A stretch of DNA of 42,294 nucleotides from Deinococcus cellulosilyticus NBRC 106333 = KACC 11606 (GCF_007990775.1 NZ_BJXB01000038.1:1-42294), one strand, 5' to 3'; positions 1 to 8,775 are shown, counted from the first letter of the stretch. The notes: generated from the letters alone by a model not told the origin. Translations and numbers: made by a program.

Positions 1-79
1 TCACACCTTGAGCCTGAGCAGTGCTCAACCCTGCGGCAAGAGCGGCACTGAGCATCCAGACGATACCTTTTTTCGACAT
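1..79 (-). CDS. N-terminus of an exported protein (truncated by window edge)
   Basis: Reading leftward from an ATG at 79, 26 codons stay open to the window edge. They encode a classic Sec signal peptide: MSKK, a hydrophobic core rich in Leu/Ala, and a cleavage site after AQA at about residue 23. A purine-rich ribosome site (GGAAAGGGG) lies 5-6 nt before the ATG. The gene diverges from the ROK regulator at 296, and ROK repressors often sit beside sugar-uptake genes. A periplasmic sugar-binding protein is therefore possible, but nothing in the 26 residues proves it. Confidence 0.75.
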   Translation of the reverse strand, partial: MSKKGIVWMLSAALAAGLSTAQAQGV

Positions 80-241
80 TTTTTCCCCTTTCCTTTCCAT
101 CCAAGCCAGCAAAACAGACCACTTTCGCAGTCAGGCAAATTGTGTTTTGGGCTAATCCCACTTTATGAATCATTACTTGGGAAATCAAACCAAAAGAATC
201 GCAATTTCAGGATTAACTTTTGCAGATTTTGCGGCTAAACA

Positions 242-250
242 TGCTATACT
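242..250 (+). promoter_or_regulatory. Extended -10 promoter for the ROK gene
   Basis: TG at 242-243, one base, then TATACT at 245-250 form an extended -10 element. A possible weak -35 (TTGCAG) lies about 19 bp upstream. Transcription would begin near 257, giving a leader of about 39 nt before the GTG at 296. Confidence 0.5.
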
Positions 251-295
251 TTTGACAGAATCAGCAAAAGTTTGGTGTATCGGGAGGGAAGATTG

Positions 296-1528
296 GTGTA
301 TACCCTGGAGTGGAATCGCAGAAACAGTATGAAGCTCTCGGACGAAGAACAAAAAGTTTTACAGACCGTGCTCTGGTATGGTCCGCTGAGCAAGCAGCAA
401 CTTGCCTGGCACACCCACCTTTCCAGAAGCAAAGTGGGGCAGGTCCTTGAAGACCTCGCCTCCGGGGGCTGGATTGTGGACATCGGGCAGCAGGAGTCCA
501 GTGGGGGCCGCAAGGCCAACCTCTACTCCCTGAATGCCGGACTGGGGTACCTGATTGGCATTGATCTGGGGGTCAGTGAAGTCAAGATTGCCCTGACCGA
601 CACGGCCCTCAATGTGATCGGCATTCACACGCATCCCATCGAGACCCGGGCTGGCGCCGGAGTGGTGATGGCGACTGTGGCCCGCCTGATCGATGACCTC
701 CTGAAGCAGCACGACATCAAACCCGAACGCCTGATGAGCCTCGCCATGGGGGTCCCAAGTCCCATCGAAAGGGGCACCGGGCTGCTGGTCAGTCCACCCG
801 TGATGCCCAACTGGGAAGGCTTTTCCATCCAGGAGTACTTCGTGCACCGTCTGGCCGTCCCGGTGCCGGTTTACGTGGACAACGACACCAACCTGATGGC
901 CCTCGGAGAACTGTGGAACGCCCGCCGCAACAATGAGGGAGAAAAATTCGACAGCTTCATGGTGCTGAAACTCTCCACCGGAATCGGGGCAGGCATCGTG
1001 ATTGCCGGGAACATCTACCGGGGTGCTTTTGGTGGGGCAGGCGAAATCGGGCACATTCCCCTTGATCCCGAAGGACCACGCTGCAACTGCGGACAGACCG
1101 GATGCCTGGAGGTGATGGCCGGAGCCCGGGCCATTCTGCGCTCTGCCACCGAAGCAGGACAGCGCGGACAGAGCGAATTTTTCGCCCAGGTCTTGAGGGA
1201 ACGGGACCACGTCACCGTGACCGACGTTTCACAGGCCGCGAGTGAGGGGGACAGCGCAGCAAATGCCATCATCCAGGCCGCAGGTCTGAAAATCGGGCAG
1301 GTGCTCGCTGGATTGACCAACGTGCTGTGTCCTTCTCACATCCTGATCGGTGGAGAGCTTGCCCATATTGGTCCTTTGATGCTGGCCGGAATTCGCCAGA
1401 GCGTTTACGGACGGGCCATGCCCCTCGCCACCCGCAAGCTCATTGTGGATTACACCCGTCTGGGCGACCATGCAGGCCTGATGGGCAGCCTGGCTTTTGC
1501 CCTGCTCTCCTACCTCGGTCAGGAGTGA
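296..1528 (+). CDS. ROK-family transcriptional regulator / sugar kinase-like protein
   Basis: Predicted sugar-responsive repressor of the ROK family. Residues about 20-70 form a winged helix-turn-helix (sequence around LSKQQLAWHTHLSRSKVGQV). An actin-like sugar-kinase fold follows: the phosphate-1 motif GIDLGVSEVKIALTD near residue 86, VDNDTNLMALGELW near 194, and the zinc-binding signature CNCGQTGCLE near 263-272. The HTH marks it as a repressor of the NagC/Mlc type rather than a free glucokinase. I start at GTG 296 because GGAGG at 283-287 is 8 nt upstream. TTG 272, TTG 293 and ATG 329 are in-frame alternatives. It diverges from an exported protein and its stop is 1 nt from the convergent regulator at 1530. 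Confidence 0.85.
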   Translation: MYTLEWNRRNSMKLSDEEQKVLQTVLWYGPLSKQQLAWHTHLSRSKVGQVLEDLASGGWIVDIGQQESSGGRKANLYSLNAGLGYLIGIDLGVSEVKIALTDTALNVIGIHTHPIETRAGAGVVMATVARLIDDLLKQHDIKPERLMSLAMGVPSPIERGTGLLVSPPVMPNWEGFSIQEYFVHRLAVPVPVYVDNDTNLMALGELWNARRNNEGEKFDSFMVLKLSTGIGAGIVIAGNIYRGAFGGAGEIGHIPLDPEGPRCNCGQTGCLEVMAGARAILRSATEAGQRGQSEFFAQVLRERDHVTVTDVSQAASEGDSAANAIIQAAGLKIGQVLAGLTNVLCPSHILIGGELAHIGPLMLAGIRQSVYGRAMPLATRKLIVDYTRLGDHAGLMGSLAFALLSYLGQE

Positions 1529-1529
1529 A

Positions 1530-2192
1530 TCAGTCCGGGTGGGGTGCAATCCCCACATGCAGCACGTAAGCCTCTCCCTCCCCACTTTCACCAAGCACCG
1601 AGACCTCCTGCAGGATGTCCATCATGCGCTGCTGAAAAAGCCTGGCCTGGGCATGGGACATGTGGGCGGTGATCCAGCCACTGAACAGAGCCGGGCGACT
1701 GGCATCTGACATGAAGAGGTCATCATCCTGTCTGTGCAGGGTGGTGAAGTGGTAGCGGATGGCCCCGGTGTCCTCTCTGGACAGCAGGATGCCCCACTGC
1801 TGCTCCTGGGTTTCCCGAACCCTGGCAATCCCCTGCAGCAAGCGGTCATGCTGTGGACGTTCCTGTTCCCGCAGCATCTCCTCGTAGGTGCCTGCGCGGG
1901 TCATCCGGAAAGGCACAAAAAATTCCTCTGCAGTGGCCCGGTAATGCTTGATGGGGCGTCCCCGACGCTGCTCAATGCGTGTGATTTCCACCAGACCCAG
2001 GGCCAGCATGCGCTCCAGCCAGTAAAACAGGCCACTCATGCTGATCTGCAGGGTTTCGGCAGCGTCTTTCAGGGAGCATTCCTGGCCCAGAAAAGGCTCG
2101 ATGTACCTTGCCGATCCGGGCTGCGTGAGGAACGCTGCTGCCTCGGGATCACGGACCTCCCTGCGTGACTTGTTCAAAACCACAGATTCCAT
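1530..2192 (-). CDS. Winged-helix DNA-binding regulator
   Basis: A 220-residue protein with an ArsR-like winged HTH in its first 80 residues. The predicted HTH covers CSLKDAAETLQISMSGLFYW, and the wing is RIEQRRGRPIKHYRAT. The C-terminal half is helical and of no family I can name. It is divergent from the S41 protease, with only about 30 bp between starts, so it may control that gene and itself. The start at 2192 is preferred because TATGCT at 2200-2205 lies 7 nt before it, a typical leaderless arrangement. An ATG at 2204 would have GGAGG too close (2 nt). The ligand is unknown. Confidence 0.7.
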   Translation of the reverse strand: MESVVLNKSRREVRDPEAAAFLTQPGSARYIEPFLGQECSLKDAAETLQISMSGLFYWLERMLALGLVEITRIEQRRGRPIKHYRATAEEFFVPFRMTRAGTYEEMLREQERPQHDRLLQGIARVRETQEQQWGILLSREDTGAIRYHFTTLHRQDDDLFMSDASRPALFSGWITAHMSHAQARLFQQRMMDILQEVSVLGESGEGEAYVLHVGIAPHPD

Positions 2193-2199
2193 TTGAAGT

Positions 2200-2205
2200 A
2201 GCATA
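2200..2205 (-). promoter_or_regulatory. Candidate leaderless -10 box for the winged-helix gene
   Basis: TATGCT on the minus strand ends 7 nt before the ATG at 2192. No Shine-Dalgarno is usable at that ATG, which fits a leaderless transcript. A GGAGG sequence immediately upstream could instead serve the alternative ATG at 2204. Confidence 0.4.
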
Positions 2206-2222
2206 ACCTCCAGACTGGGTTC

Positions 2223-3089
2223 ATGGAAACCCTCACCCGCAACACCCTGCACAAAACCACCCGGCAGGACCTCCTCTCCAGACTGGCCGATGCATTCAGA
2301 GACACCTACGTGTACCCCGAAACCGGCCTCCTGCTGCACGACACCCTCCAGATGTGGCGCGAGGAGGAAACCCCTGAAGATCAGGACACTGCTGCGTGGT
2401 GCAAAGGGCTGACCCGCAGGTTGAGGGCACTGGTCCCGGACCTGCACCTGAACGTGTTCCCCCGGACGGTGGAAGAAACACGCGGGCAGGCCGTGCATCA
2501 GGGGGTACAGAAATTCGAGTACCTGGCTGGAAATGTCGCTTATGTGGATCTGCGGGGCTTCTTTGAGCCCGAAAGTGCCGTCCCCATGCTTGACGCCGTG
2601 ATGACCCTGGCAAGGCCCGCAAAAGGGCTGATCATTGACCTGCGCAAAAACGGTGGGGGTAGTGGAGAAACCGTGGCCTACCTGTGCAGCCACCTGCTTG
2701 CTGCCCGCACCCACCTGCAATCCTTCACCGAAAGGGGCAGCGACTTCAAGCGCCAGAGCTGGACCCTGCCCTACCTCCCCCACCGGGACACCGAGAAACC
2801 CGTGGTGGTCCTGATCAGCAAACACACCGGATCTGCTGCAGAGGAATTCGCCTACAACCTCAAAGCCCTGAAACGCGCCACCCTGATCGGAGAAACCACC
2901 GCCGGAGCAGCCCACACCGTCAACATCATCTCCCTTAATGATGAAGTGGGCGCATTCATCCCCACCGGGCACCCCATCAGCCCTTACACCGAAGGCCACT
3001 GGGAAGGGGTGGGCGTGACGCCCGACATCGAAGTGAAAAGCGAAGAGGCCCTTGAGAAAGCCCTCGAACACCTGCAGAGCCTTCCCTGA
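2223..3089 (+). CDS. S41-family (IRBP/tail-specific type) peptidase
   Basis: A 288-residue protein resembling the C-terminal processing/interphotoreceptor-retinoid-binding branch of serine peptidase family S41. An N-terminal helical cap (residues 1-85) precedes the catalytic region: LRKNGGGSGETVAYL near 140-155, the nucleophile region KHTGSAAEEFAYNLKAL with Ser204, then LIGETTAGAAHT. It has no signal peptide and no PDZ domain, so it appears cytoplasmic. The final part (GHWEGVGVTPDIEV) matches the family's conserved C-terminus. It is divergent from the winged-helix regulator and convergent with, and abutting, the gene at 3090. The substrate is unknown. Confidence 0.85.
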   Translation: METLTRNTLHKTTRQDLLSRLADAFRDTYVYPETGLLLHDTLQMWREEETPEDQDTAAWCKGLTRRLRALVPDLHLNVFPRTVEETRGQAVHQGVQKFEYLAGNVAYVDLRGFFEPESAVPMLDAVMTLARPAKGLIIDLRKNGGGSGETVAYLCSHLLAARTHLQSFTERGSDFKRQSWTLPYLPHRDTEKPVVVLISKHTGSAAEEFAYNLKALKRATLIGETTAGAAHTVNIISLNDEVGAFIPTGHPISPYTEGHWEGVGVTPDIEVKSEEALEKALEHLQSLP

Positions 3090-3776
3090 TCACACCCTCC
3101 TGAGGGGTTCGGTCAGGCAAGTTCCCTGCAGCTTCTCCAGCAATTCAAAAAACACCCCATCGAACAGTGGATTCGTCCAGGCCGGAGACTGCACCAGCAG
3201 TACGGCCTGGACCTGCTGTGGATCGGGAAGTGGGCCACCCCGTTCCAGATGGATGCGCTCCCGCTCCTCTGCTGAAAAATGGGGCTCCACTTCCTGCCAG
3301 GTGCGCTCCAGATCAAACCCCTCCGTCACCCGCACATCCTCGTGCCACGCTGGATAAATGCAGGTGTAATCCAGAATTTTCCCCCTCCTGATGCCCAGGC
3401 CTGCCCAGTTTCCAGGACGCACCTGCTCCGGGTCCCCACTCAGGGAGAAGAGATCATGATGCGAATCCACATTGACCACCCTGCCCGCCTCAAACCTGGC
3501 AAGCCATTCCCAGGCACTGTCATGGCTGAGGGCCGCAAAGACAGGTTTCCCGGAGTACTGCAGCAGCTCAAGCGGATCACCATACAGCGGAAAATCCTGC
3601 TGCAACACCTCCAGCCCTCCTCCACGCTTGCGGGCCAGATCCCACCACCGCTCTGCACGGTGGTACTCCAGATCAGGGGTACCCCAGAAAGGGCTGTCAA
3701 ACACATGCTCAACCATTCCGGCGTAATGGTCCCAGTCGATGCTCAGCAAAACAGGTGAAGCCCGTTTGGTGTTCAC
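3090..3776 (-). CDS. UPF0489 / arginase-like family protein
   Basis: About 228 residues. The segment VVNVDSHHDLF near residues 100-108 resembles the metal-binding Asp/His motif of UPF0489 (C5orf22-like) and ureohydrolase-fold proteins. An early LSIDWDHYAG also fits that fold. Catalytic activity is not established. The start is uncertain: the GTG at 3776 lies inside a tandem GTTCACAGTTTAC repeat and has no ribosome site, and a TTG at 3749 is an in-frame alternative. Its stop directly abuts that of the S41 peptidase, with no terminator between them. Confidence 0.6.
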   Translation of the reverse strand: MNTKRASPVLLSIDWDHYAGMVEHVFDSPFWGTPDLEYHRAERWWDLARKRGGGLEVLQQDFPLYGDPLELLQYSGKPVFAALSHDSAWEWLARFEAGRVVNVDSHHDLFSLSGDPEQVRPGNWAGLGIRRGKILDYTCIYPAWHEDVRVTEGFDLERTWQEVEPHFSAEERERIHLERGGPLPDPQQVQAVLLVQSPAWTNPLFDGVFFELLEKLQGTCLTEPLRRV

Positions 3777-3797
3777 AGTTTACAGTTCACAGTTTAC
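3771..3797. repeat. Tandem 13-bp repeat GTTCACAGTTTAC
   Basis: Two perfect copies of GTTCACAGTTTAC at 3771-3783 and 3785-3797, with a 14-bp period. The repeat overlaps the apparent 5' end of the UPF0489 gene. On the minus strand it supplies TAAACT boxes that could act as -10 elements. Confidence 0.7.
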
Positions 3798-3840
3798 GGG
3801 CCTGAATTTCAATCCCCGCTTGCTGTTTCATCCGGGATGT

Positions 3841-3864
3841 GCTGACGGCTGATGGCTGACCGCT
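3841..3864. repeat. Dispersed 24-bp intergenic repeat, copy A
   Basis: The 24 bases beginning GCTGACGGCTGATGGCTGAC are identical to 27604-27627. Degenerate inverted relatives occur at 17340-17363 and 27485-27501. The unit is built from iterations of GCTGANNG. Here it lies directly upstream of the -10 box of the molybdopterin oxidoreductase gene. Confidence 0.75.
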
Positions 3865-3872
3865 GATCGCTG

Positions 3873-3878
3873 TAAAAT
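3873..3878 (+). promoter_or_regulatory. Candidate leaderless -10 box (TAAAAT)
   Basis: TAAAAT ends 9 nt before the ATG at 3888. There is no Shine-Dalgarno, so the transcript would have at most a few untranslated bases. Confidence 0.45.
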
Positions 3879-3887
3879 ACTCCCATT

Positions 3888-6107
3888 ATGCCGCTCAAAC
3901 CCGTACACCGTGGATGGGACCCGAGGCACTGGGTCTCCCTCTCCCCTTTTGGCATCGGGCACGTGAAGCCCAACAATTTTTATGAGGTGTTCCGTGCATT
4001 TTCCGAGAACCGGGACCAGCTGAATTACGCCTACAAGATCCTCAATGAGGGGGTGTGTGACGGGTGCGCCCTGGGAACCACCGGGATGCGGGACTGGACC
4101 ATCAAGGGCATTCACCTGTGCAACATCCGCCTGAGGCTCCTGAGGCTGAACACCATGCCTGCCCTGAATCCCGAGGTGCTGCAGGACATCTCGAAACTCA
4201 GTCAGAAGAGCTCTGCGGACCTGCGGGAACTTGGGCGCATTCCATTTCCCTTGCTCAGGCGCAAGGGGGACAACCATTTTTCCAGAATCAGCTGGGAAGA
4301 CGCTCTGGAGCACATCAGTGTGCGGATTCGCTCAACAGAACCAGAGAAACTGGGCGTGTACGTCACCAGTCGCGGCATTCCCAACGAGACCTACTATGTG
4401 GTGCAGAAGGCCGTGCGGGCGATGGGCAGCAACAACATCGACAATGCAGCACGCATCTGTCATTCGCCCAGCACGGTGGCCCTGAAGGAAGCCATCGGGG
4501 TGGGGGCAACCACCTGCAGCTACAAGGACATGATCGGGACGGATGTGATTGTTTTTGTGGGCTCCAACCCTGCAGTGAACCAGCCCGTGATGATGAAGTA
4601 CCTGTACTACGCCAAGAAAGCCGGCACGAAGATCATCATGGTGAACCCCTACCGCGAGCCCGCGATGGACAAATACTGGATTCCGAGCGATCCAGAGAGT
4701 GCCCTCTTCGGAACCCGCGTGACCGACACCTTCTACCAGGTGCTCCCTGGAGGAGACATCGCCTTCCTGAGTGGCACTTTGAGGCACATCATCGAGCACA
4801 ACTGGCTGGACAATGCTTTCATTCAGGACCACACCACCGGGTTTGAAGAGGTGAAACAACGGGTCCTGTCCACCCCCTGGGAGGACTTCGAGAAAAGCAG
4901 TGGCCTGACCCGCACCGACATGCTGGAATTTGCCCTTTCGCTCTTCAAGGCGCAGCGTGGCATTCTGGTGTGGAGCATGGGCGTCACCCAGAACACCCGG
5001 GGTGAAGACACCGTGCATGCAGTGGTCAATCTGGCCCTCTCCAGAGGCTTCCTGGGACAGGAGGGCAGCGGCCTGATGCCCATCCGGGGTCACTCCGGCG
5101 TGCAGGGAGGTGCAGAGATGGGAGCTTATGCCAATGTTTTGCCTGGCGGCATCCCGGCAACCTCCGAAAACCTGGCTTCCCTCAGTGAGAAATGGCACTT
5201 TGAGGTGCCTGTATCTTCTGGCCTCAATGCCCCCGAGATGCTGGAGCAGGGCATGGATGTGCTGTGGAGCATCGGAGGCAACTTTCTGGAGGTGCTTCCC
5301 GATCCTGAAGGGGTGAGGGCACTTCTCAGCAAGGTGCCACTGCGCATCCATCAGGACATCTTCCTGACCTCCCAGATGCTGGTGGAGGGAGATGAGGTGC
5401 TGATTCTTCCAGCCACCACCCGCTATGAGATCCCCGGAGGGGTCACCGAGACGTCCACCGAACGCCGGGTGATTTTCAGTCCGGAAATCGAAGGGCCCCG
5501 CATCGAGGAGGCCCGCTGGGAAGGCCGGGTGTTTCTGGATGTCGCAAAACAGGTGCGGCCTGAACTTGCAGAACAGCTGACCTACACCCACATGGGAGCC
5601 CTCCGGGAAGAAATTGCCCGGGTGATCCCCATGTACAGCGGCATCGAAAACCTCAGGTCCAGAGGGGACGCCTTCCAGTACGGCGGAAGCATGCTGTGCA
5701 GAGGGGGAAGCTGCCCCACCCCGGATGGCAAGGCCCACTTCAAGGCCATTGGGCTCCCAGAACGCAACCTCCCTGAAGGGGCGTTCTCGCTGGTGACCCG
5801 CAGGGGGAAGCAGTTCAACAGCATGGTGCACGAGCACATCGACCCGGTGAACAAGGCCCCCAGAGAGGCCATCTTCATCAGCCATCTGGACGCCGAACAG
5901 CTTGGCCTGAAAAAAGGCGACCCGGTGCGGGTGCACAACACGCATGGCGAAATGCTGGGCACCGTTTTCCCCTGCGACCTGAAGCGGGGAAGCCTGCAGG
6001 TGCACTGGCCCGAAGGCAATGTGCTGCTTGATCCCAGCAAGCATTCGCCAAAAGCCCGCATTCCTGCCTACAAGGAGTCCTTTGCCTTCCTCGAAAAGCG
6101 TGCGTGA
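3888..6107 (+). CDS. YdeP/FdhF-family molybdopterin oxidoreductase alpha subunit
   Basis: A 739-residue member of the formate-dehydrogenase-alpha-like YdeP family, within the DMSO-reductase molybdopterin superfamily. Near the N-terminus are C57, C60 and C78 (GVCDGCALG and LC), the reduced cysteine pattern of this branch. The Mo-bisMGD domains follow, with SRGIPNE, DVIVFVGSNPAVNQPV and WSMGVTQNTRGEDTVHAVVNLAL. The C-terminal molybdopterin dinucleotide-binding domain includes LVTRRGKQFNSMVHEHIDP. No small subunits or membrane anchors are adjacent. The protein is likely cytoplasmic and its physiological substrate is unknown. FdhD follows and overlaps by 26 nt, so cofactor sulfuration is probably co-expressed. 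Confidence 0.9.
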   Translation: MPLKPVHRGWDPRHWVSLSPFGIGHVKPNNFYEVFRAFSENRDQLNYAYKILNEGVCDGCALGTTGMRDWTIKGIHLCNIRLRLLRLNTMPALNPEVLQDISKLSQKSSADLRELGRIPFPLLRRKGDNHFSRISWEDALEHISVRIRSTEPEKLGVYVTSRGIPNETYYVVQKAVRAMGSNNIDNAARICHSPSTVALKEAIGVGATTCSYKDMIGTDVIVFVGSNPAVNQPVMMKYLYYAKKAGTKIIMVNPYREPAMDKYWIPSDPESALFGTRVTDTFYQVLPGGDIAFLSGTLRHIIEHNWLDNAFIQDHTTGFEEVKQRVLSTPWEDFEKSSGLTRTDMLEFALSLFKAQRGILVWSMGVTQNTRGEDTVHAVVNLALSRGFLGQEGSGLMPIRGHSGVQGGAEMGAYANVLPGGIPATSENLASLSEKWHFEVPVSSGLNAPEMLEQGMDVLWSIGGNFLEVLPDPEGVRALLSKVPLRIHQDIFLTSQMLVEGDEVLILPATTRYEIPGGVTETSTERRVIFSPEIEGPRIEEARWEGRVFLDVAKQVRPELAEQLTYTHMGALREEIARVIPMYSGIENLRSRGDAFQYGGSMLCRGGSCPTPDGKAHFKAIGLPERNLPEGAFSLVTRRGKQFNSMVHEHIDPVNKAPREAIFISHLDAEQLGLKKGDPVRVHNTHGEMLGTVFPCDLKRGSLQVHWPEGNVLLDPSKHSPKARIPAYKESFAFLEKRA

Positions 6108-6909
6108 AGTTCAGGTTCGGTCCTACACCGGTCAGCAGGTCAGCAAAACCGATCTGCTGACGGTGGAAGAACCCCTGGAAATCCAGCTGTGTTTCGAAGA
6201 TCAGGTGCGCACGGTGGCCATCACCATGCGCACACCAGGGCAGGATGTGGAACTTGCAGCAGGATTTCTGTTCAGTGAAGGCCTCCTTTCAGGGCCAGAG
6301 CAGATCCTCAGGATCGAGCATTTCACCCCATCAGGCGCAATTCCCACCGAGAACACCCTGCGGGTCACCCTCAGCACCCCTCTTCCAGATTTCTCGGGTC
6401 TGGAGCGGCACTTTTTCACCAGCAGTGCCTGTGGTGTGTGCGGACGGAACAGTTTTGAAAACCTGGGGCTGCGCACAGGACCCGTGCTCTCTGAGGTGCA
6501 GTTCACCCCTGAGCAGATTCTGGCTCTGCTGCCCCAGATGCGACAGGCCCAGACCACTTTCAGGCTCACTGGAGGCATCCATGCCAGTGCCCTTTTTGAT
6601 CCGCAGGGAAAGCTGCTGGACCTCATGGAAGATGTGGGCAGGCACAACGCCCTGGACAAACTGCTGGGCAAACCCTTTCTGGCAGGTCGGCTTCCAGCCC
6701 ACGATCACCTGCTGCTGACCAGCAGCAGGTTGAGTTTCGAACTGGTGCAGAAAACCATCACCGCTGGAATCCCTGTGCTGTGCGGCCTTTCCGCCCCCAG
6801 CAGTCTTGCCGTCGAGCTGGCAGAAGCCTTCAACGTCACATTGATTGGGTTTCTCAGGGAAGGCAGTTTCAATGTGTATTCGGGCTTTGATCGGCTGGAA
6901 GAGGTTTAA
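6082..6909 (+). CDS. fdhD: FdhD sulfurtransferase for formate dehydrogenase-type enzymes
   Basis: About 275 residues, close to the usual FdhD length. FdhD passes sulfur from IscS to the molybdenum cofactor of formate-dehydrogenase-type enzymes. The paired cysteines CGVCG are at C117 and C120 in this numbering. Other family signatures are PGQDVELAAGFLFSEG, TGGIHASALF and EDVGRHNALDKLLG. TTG 6082 is chosen as start because AAGGAG at 6072-6077 precedes it by 4 nt. GTG 6100 is the alternative. Both lie inside the upstream oxidoreductase gene, so the two are translationally coupled. The stop overlaps that of the convergent kinase by 3 nt. Confidence 0.9.
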   Translation: MPSSKSVREVQVRSYTGQQVSKTDLLTVEEPLEIQLCFEDQVRTVAITMRTPGQDVELAAGFLFSEGLLSGPEQILRIEHFTPSGAIPTENTLRVTLSTPLPDFSGLERHFFTSSACGVCGRNSFENLGLRTGPVLSEVQFTPEQILALLPQMRQAQTTFRLTGGIHASALFDPQGKLLDLMEDVGRHNALDKLLGKPFLAGRLPAHDHLLLTSSRLSFELVQKTITAGIPVLCGLSAPSSLAVELAEAFNVTLIGFLREGSFNVYSGFDRLEEV

Positions 6910-8456
6910 CCCTCATACACCGGAAGCTGAACCACCGCCGTGGTCCCTTTGCCGAGTTCACTTTCCAGCCAGATTTTGCCTTTGTGGCTTTCCACAATCC
7001 ATTTGGCAATCGGGAGACCCAGTCCGGTTCCTCCAGGGTCTTCTCCACGGGTTCTGGAACGGTCCGCACGGAAAAAACGCTCGAAGACACGGGGTAGGTC
7101 CTCTTCGGAGATGCCGTATCCCGTGTCCATCACGCGCATCTCGGCGCACTTTTCCTGTCTGCTCAGGGAAACCGAGACCGTTCCTCCCTCCGGGGTGTAC
7201 TTGAGGGCGTTTTCCAGCAGGATCAAGAGGAGTTGTTTCAGGCGGTCCTGGTCCCCCATGATCTGCAGGGGTTCCACTTCTCCGAGCAGCATGTGGTGGA
7301 ATGGCACCACCCGGCTGAGGTCACGCCACACATCCACAATCACCTGATCGAGTTGCACTTCCTCTTCCCGCAGGGTGGCTCCGCTGTCCCCTCTGGCGAG
7401 TTGCAGCATGTCATTGACCAGTCGTCCCAGGCGGTTGGATTCGCGCTGCACGTCACCCAGAATGTCCAGTTTCTCATCGTCTGGAATGTTGGGGTAGCGC
7501 ATGAAAATGTCGATGTTCCCCTGAATGGCCGTCAGAGGGGTGCGCAGTTCGTGGGCGGCATCGGCAATGAAGCGCTTCTGGGCCTCACTGAGCTCCCGCA
7601 GGCGTTTTTCGCTGTCCCGCAGCGCAGTCTCGGCCTGAATGCGGGCGGTGATGTCCAGAATGACTCCGGTGATTCGGTAGGCCATGCCTTCGGGGGTGTA
7701 GTCGTAACGGCCCCGGGACATCAGCCAGCGTTCCTGCCCCTCCTGGGTCCTCACCCGGAAGGATTTCTCGAAAGGCTGCTGGTTGTCTCTGGAGTGGGCC
7801 AGGGCCTCACCCACTCCTTCCACGTCCTCGGGATGAACCAGCCTGTTGAACCCCTCAATGCGTCCATTGAAGTCTTCCAGGGTGGTGCCCATCAGGAAGG
7901 CGGTCTGCTCGTCCCACAGGACCTGACTGGAAATCAGGTCCCATTCCCAGACGCCCACCTCTGCGGCCTGCAACGCCTCAGCCATGCGCTGCTGCAACTC
8001 CTGGCTGAGGGTCTGCGCGGCTTCCAGACCATGCTCGGCACGGATCATCCGGGAGAGTTCCGCCATGCGTTCCAGAGGGGTCAGGAACTGTGATCCTTCG
8101 CGGGTCACCTCCCGGGCGGTCAGCAGGATTCTGTGGTTCTGGAACACCTGCCAGGAGAGGTCCACAATCAGGGCGGACTGGTCCTGGCGCACAAAGACAT
8201 ATTCCCTGCCTCCAGCGAAGCAGGGCTGTCTGGAAAAAGCTTCCCTCAAAACACTTTCTTCAATCACGCAGAGGTCCAGCAGGGTCAGGGTCTTCCACTG
8301 GCCCTCGGTGTATCCATAAGCCCGGATTGCGGCCTGATTGGCCGCCAGGATCTTCAGGGACACGGCATCGACCAGCCACATGCCCAAAGGGTGGTGCTGA
8401 AACAGGGTGTCAAATGAAAATTCCGGCAAGCTGTCAATCATGGTGGGGTCAAACAT
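6906..8456 (-). CDS. Soluble PAS-PAS sensor histidine kinase
   Basis: 516 residues with no membrane segment. Residues about 15-115 form one PAS-like domain, and 160-275 a PAS/PAC pair. HisKA carries AHELRTPLTAIQ (phospho-acceptor H302). The ATPase domain shows the N box LLENALKYTPEGG, G1 MDTGYGIS, the F box FERFFRADRSR and G2 GGTGLGLPIAKW. A short coiled linker follows the second PAS. The ATG at 8456 is preceded by AGAAGG at 5 nt. No response regulator is adjacent, so this is an orphan kinase sensing a cytoplasmic signal. It shares stop-codon bases with convergent fdhD. Confidence 0.92.
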   Translation of the reverse strand: MFDPTMIDSLPEFSFDTLFQHHPLGMWLVDAVSLKILAANQAAIRAYGYTEGQWKTLTLLDLCVIEESVLREAFSRQPCFAGGREYVFVRQDQSALIVDLSWQVFQNHRILLTAREVTREGSQFLTPLERMAELSRMIRAEHGLEAAQTLSQELQQRMAEALQAAEVGVWEWDLISSQVLWDEQTAFLMGTTLEDFNGRIEGFNRLVHPEDVEGVGEALAHSRDNQQPFEKSFRVRTQEGQERWLMSRGRYDYTPEGMAYRITGVILDITARIQAETALRDSEKRLRELSEAQKRFIADAAHELRTPLTAIQGNIDIFMRYPNIPDDEKLDILGDVQRESNRLGRLVNDMLQLARGDSGATLREEEVQLDQVIVDVWRDLSRVVPFHHMLLGEVEPLQIMGDQDRLKQLLLILLENALKYTPEGGTVSVSLSRQEKCAEMRVMDTGYGISEEDLPRVFERFFRADRSRTRGEDPGGTGLGLPIAKWIVESHKGKIWLESELGKGTTAVVQLPVYEG

Positions 8457-8733
8457 TCTGGCCTTCTCTGCAAGATGGAATGGGGCTCGGAAAGGACATG
8501 TGCTTCTGATGCAAGTCTAACCAGCAAAACTGGAATGGAGCTGAAGAAACTTCATGTCTTTTTCATTTTGCGAACAACAGAGACAGGTAAAAAAACACTT
8601 TCTGATACGGGAATTCCCAGGGTTGCCACTCGCTGGCAAATCCGTCCCATTCATTTTTCGCCAGAAGCCGGGCAGTCTCAGGCGTGAAAGTTCTGACGCT
8701 TCTTGCAACGGGTCCAGAGGAAGCATTCCATGC
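8457..8733. other. Intergenic stretch with no recognisable gene
   Basis: About 280 bp between the kinase start and the terminator of the hem operon. Both flanking genes are on the minus strand, so the kinase promoter should lie here. I found no convincing ORF, tRNA or repeat. Confidence 0.5.
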
Positions 8734-8760
8734 AAAAGCCCTCCCCTGCAAGAGGAGGGC
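8734..8760 (-). terminator. Intrinsic terminator of the hem operon
   Basis: On the minus strand, GCCCTCC (8754-8760) pairs with GGAGGGC (8738-8744) across a 9-nt loop. TTTT (8734-8737) follows. It lies 16 bp past the hemY stop. Confidence 0.75.
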
Positions 8761-8775
8761 CTGGCACCTGAAAGC

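Noticed and set aside
2193..3071. Upstream extension of the winged-helix gene to a 513-codon ORF
   Set aside because: The extension runs antisense through the S41 protease, which has clear family motifs. The HTH protein starts at 2192 or 2204.
4332..6044. 570-codon minus-strand ORF
   Set aside because: Antisense shadow of the molybdopterin oxidoreductase; His/Gly/Val-rich with no family pattern or ribosome site.
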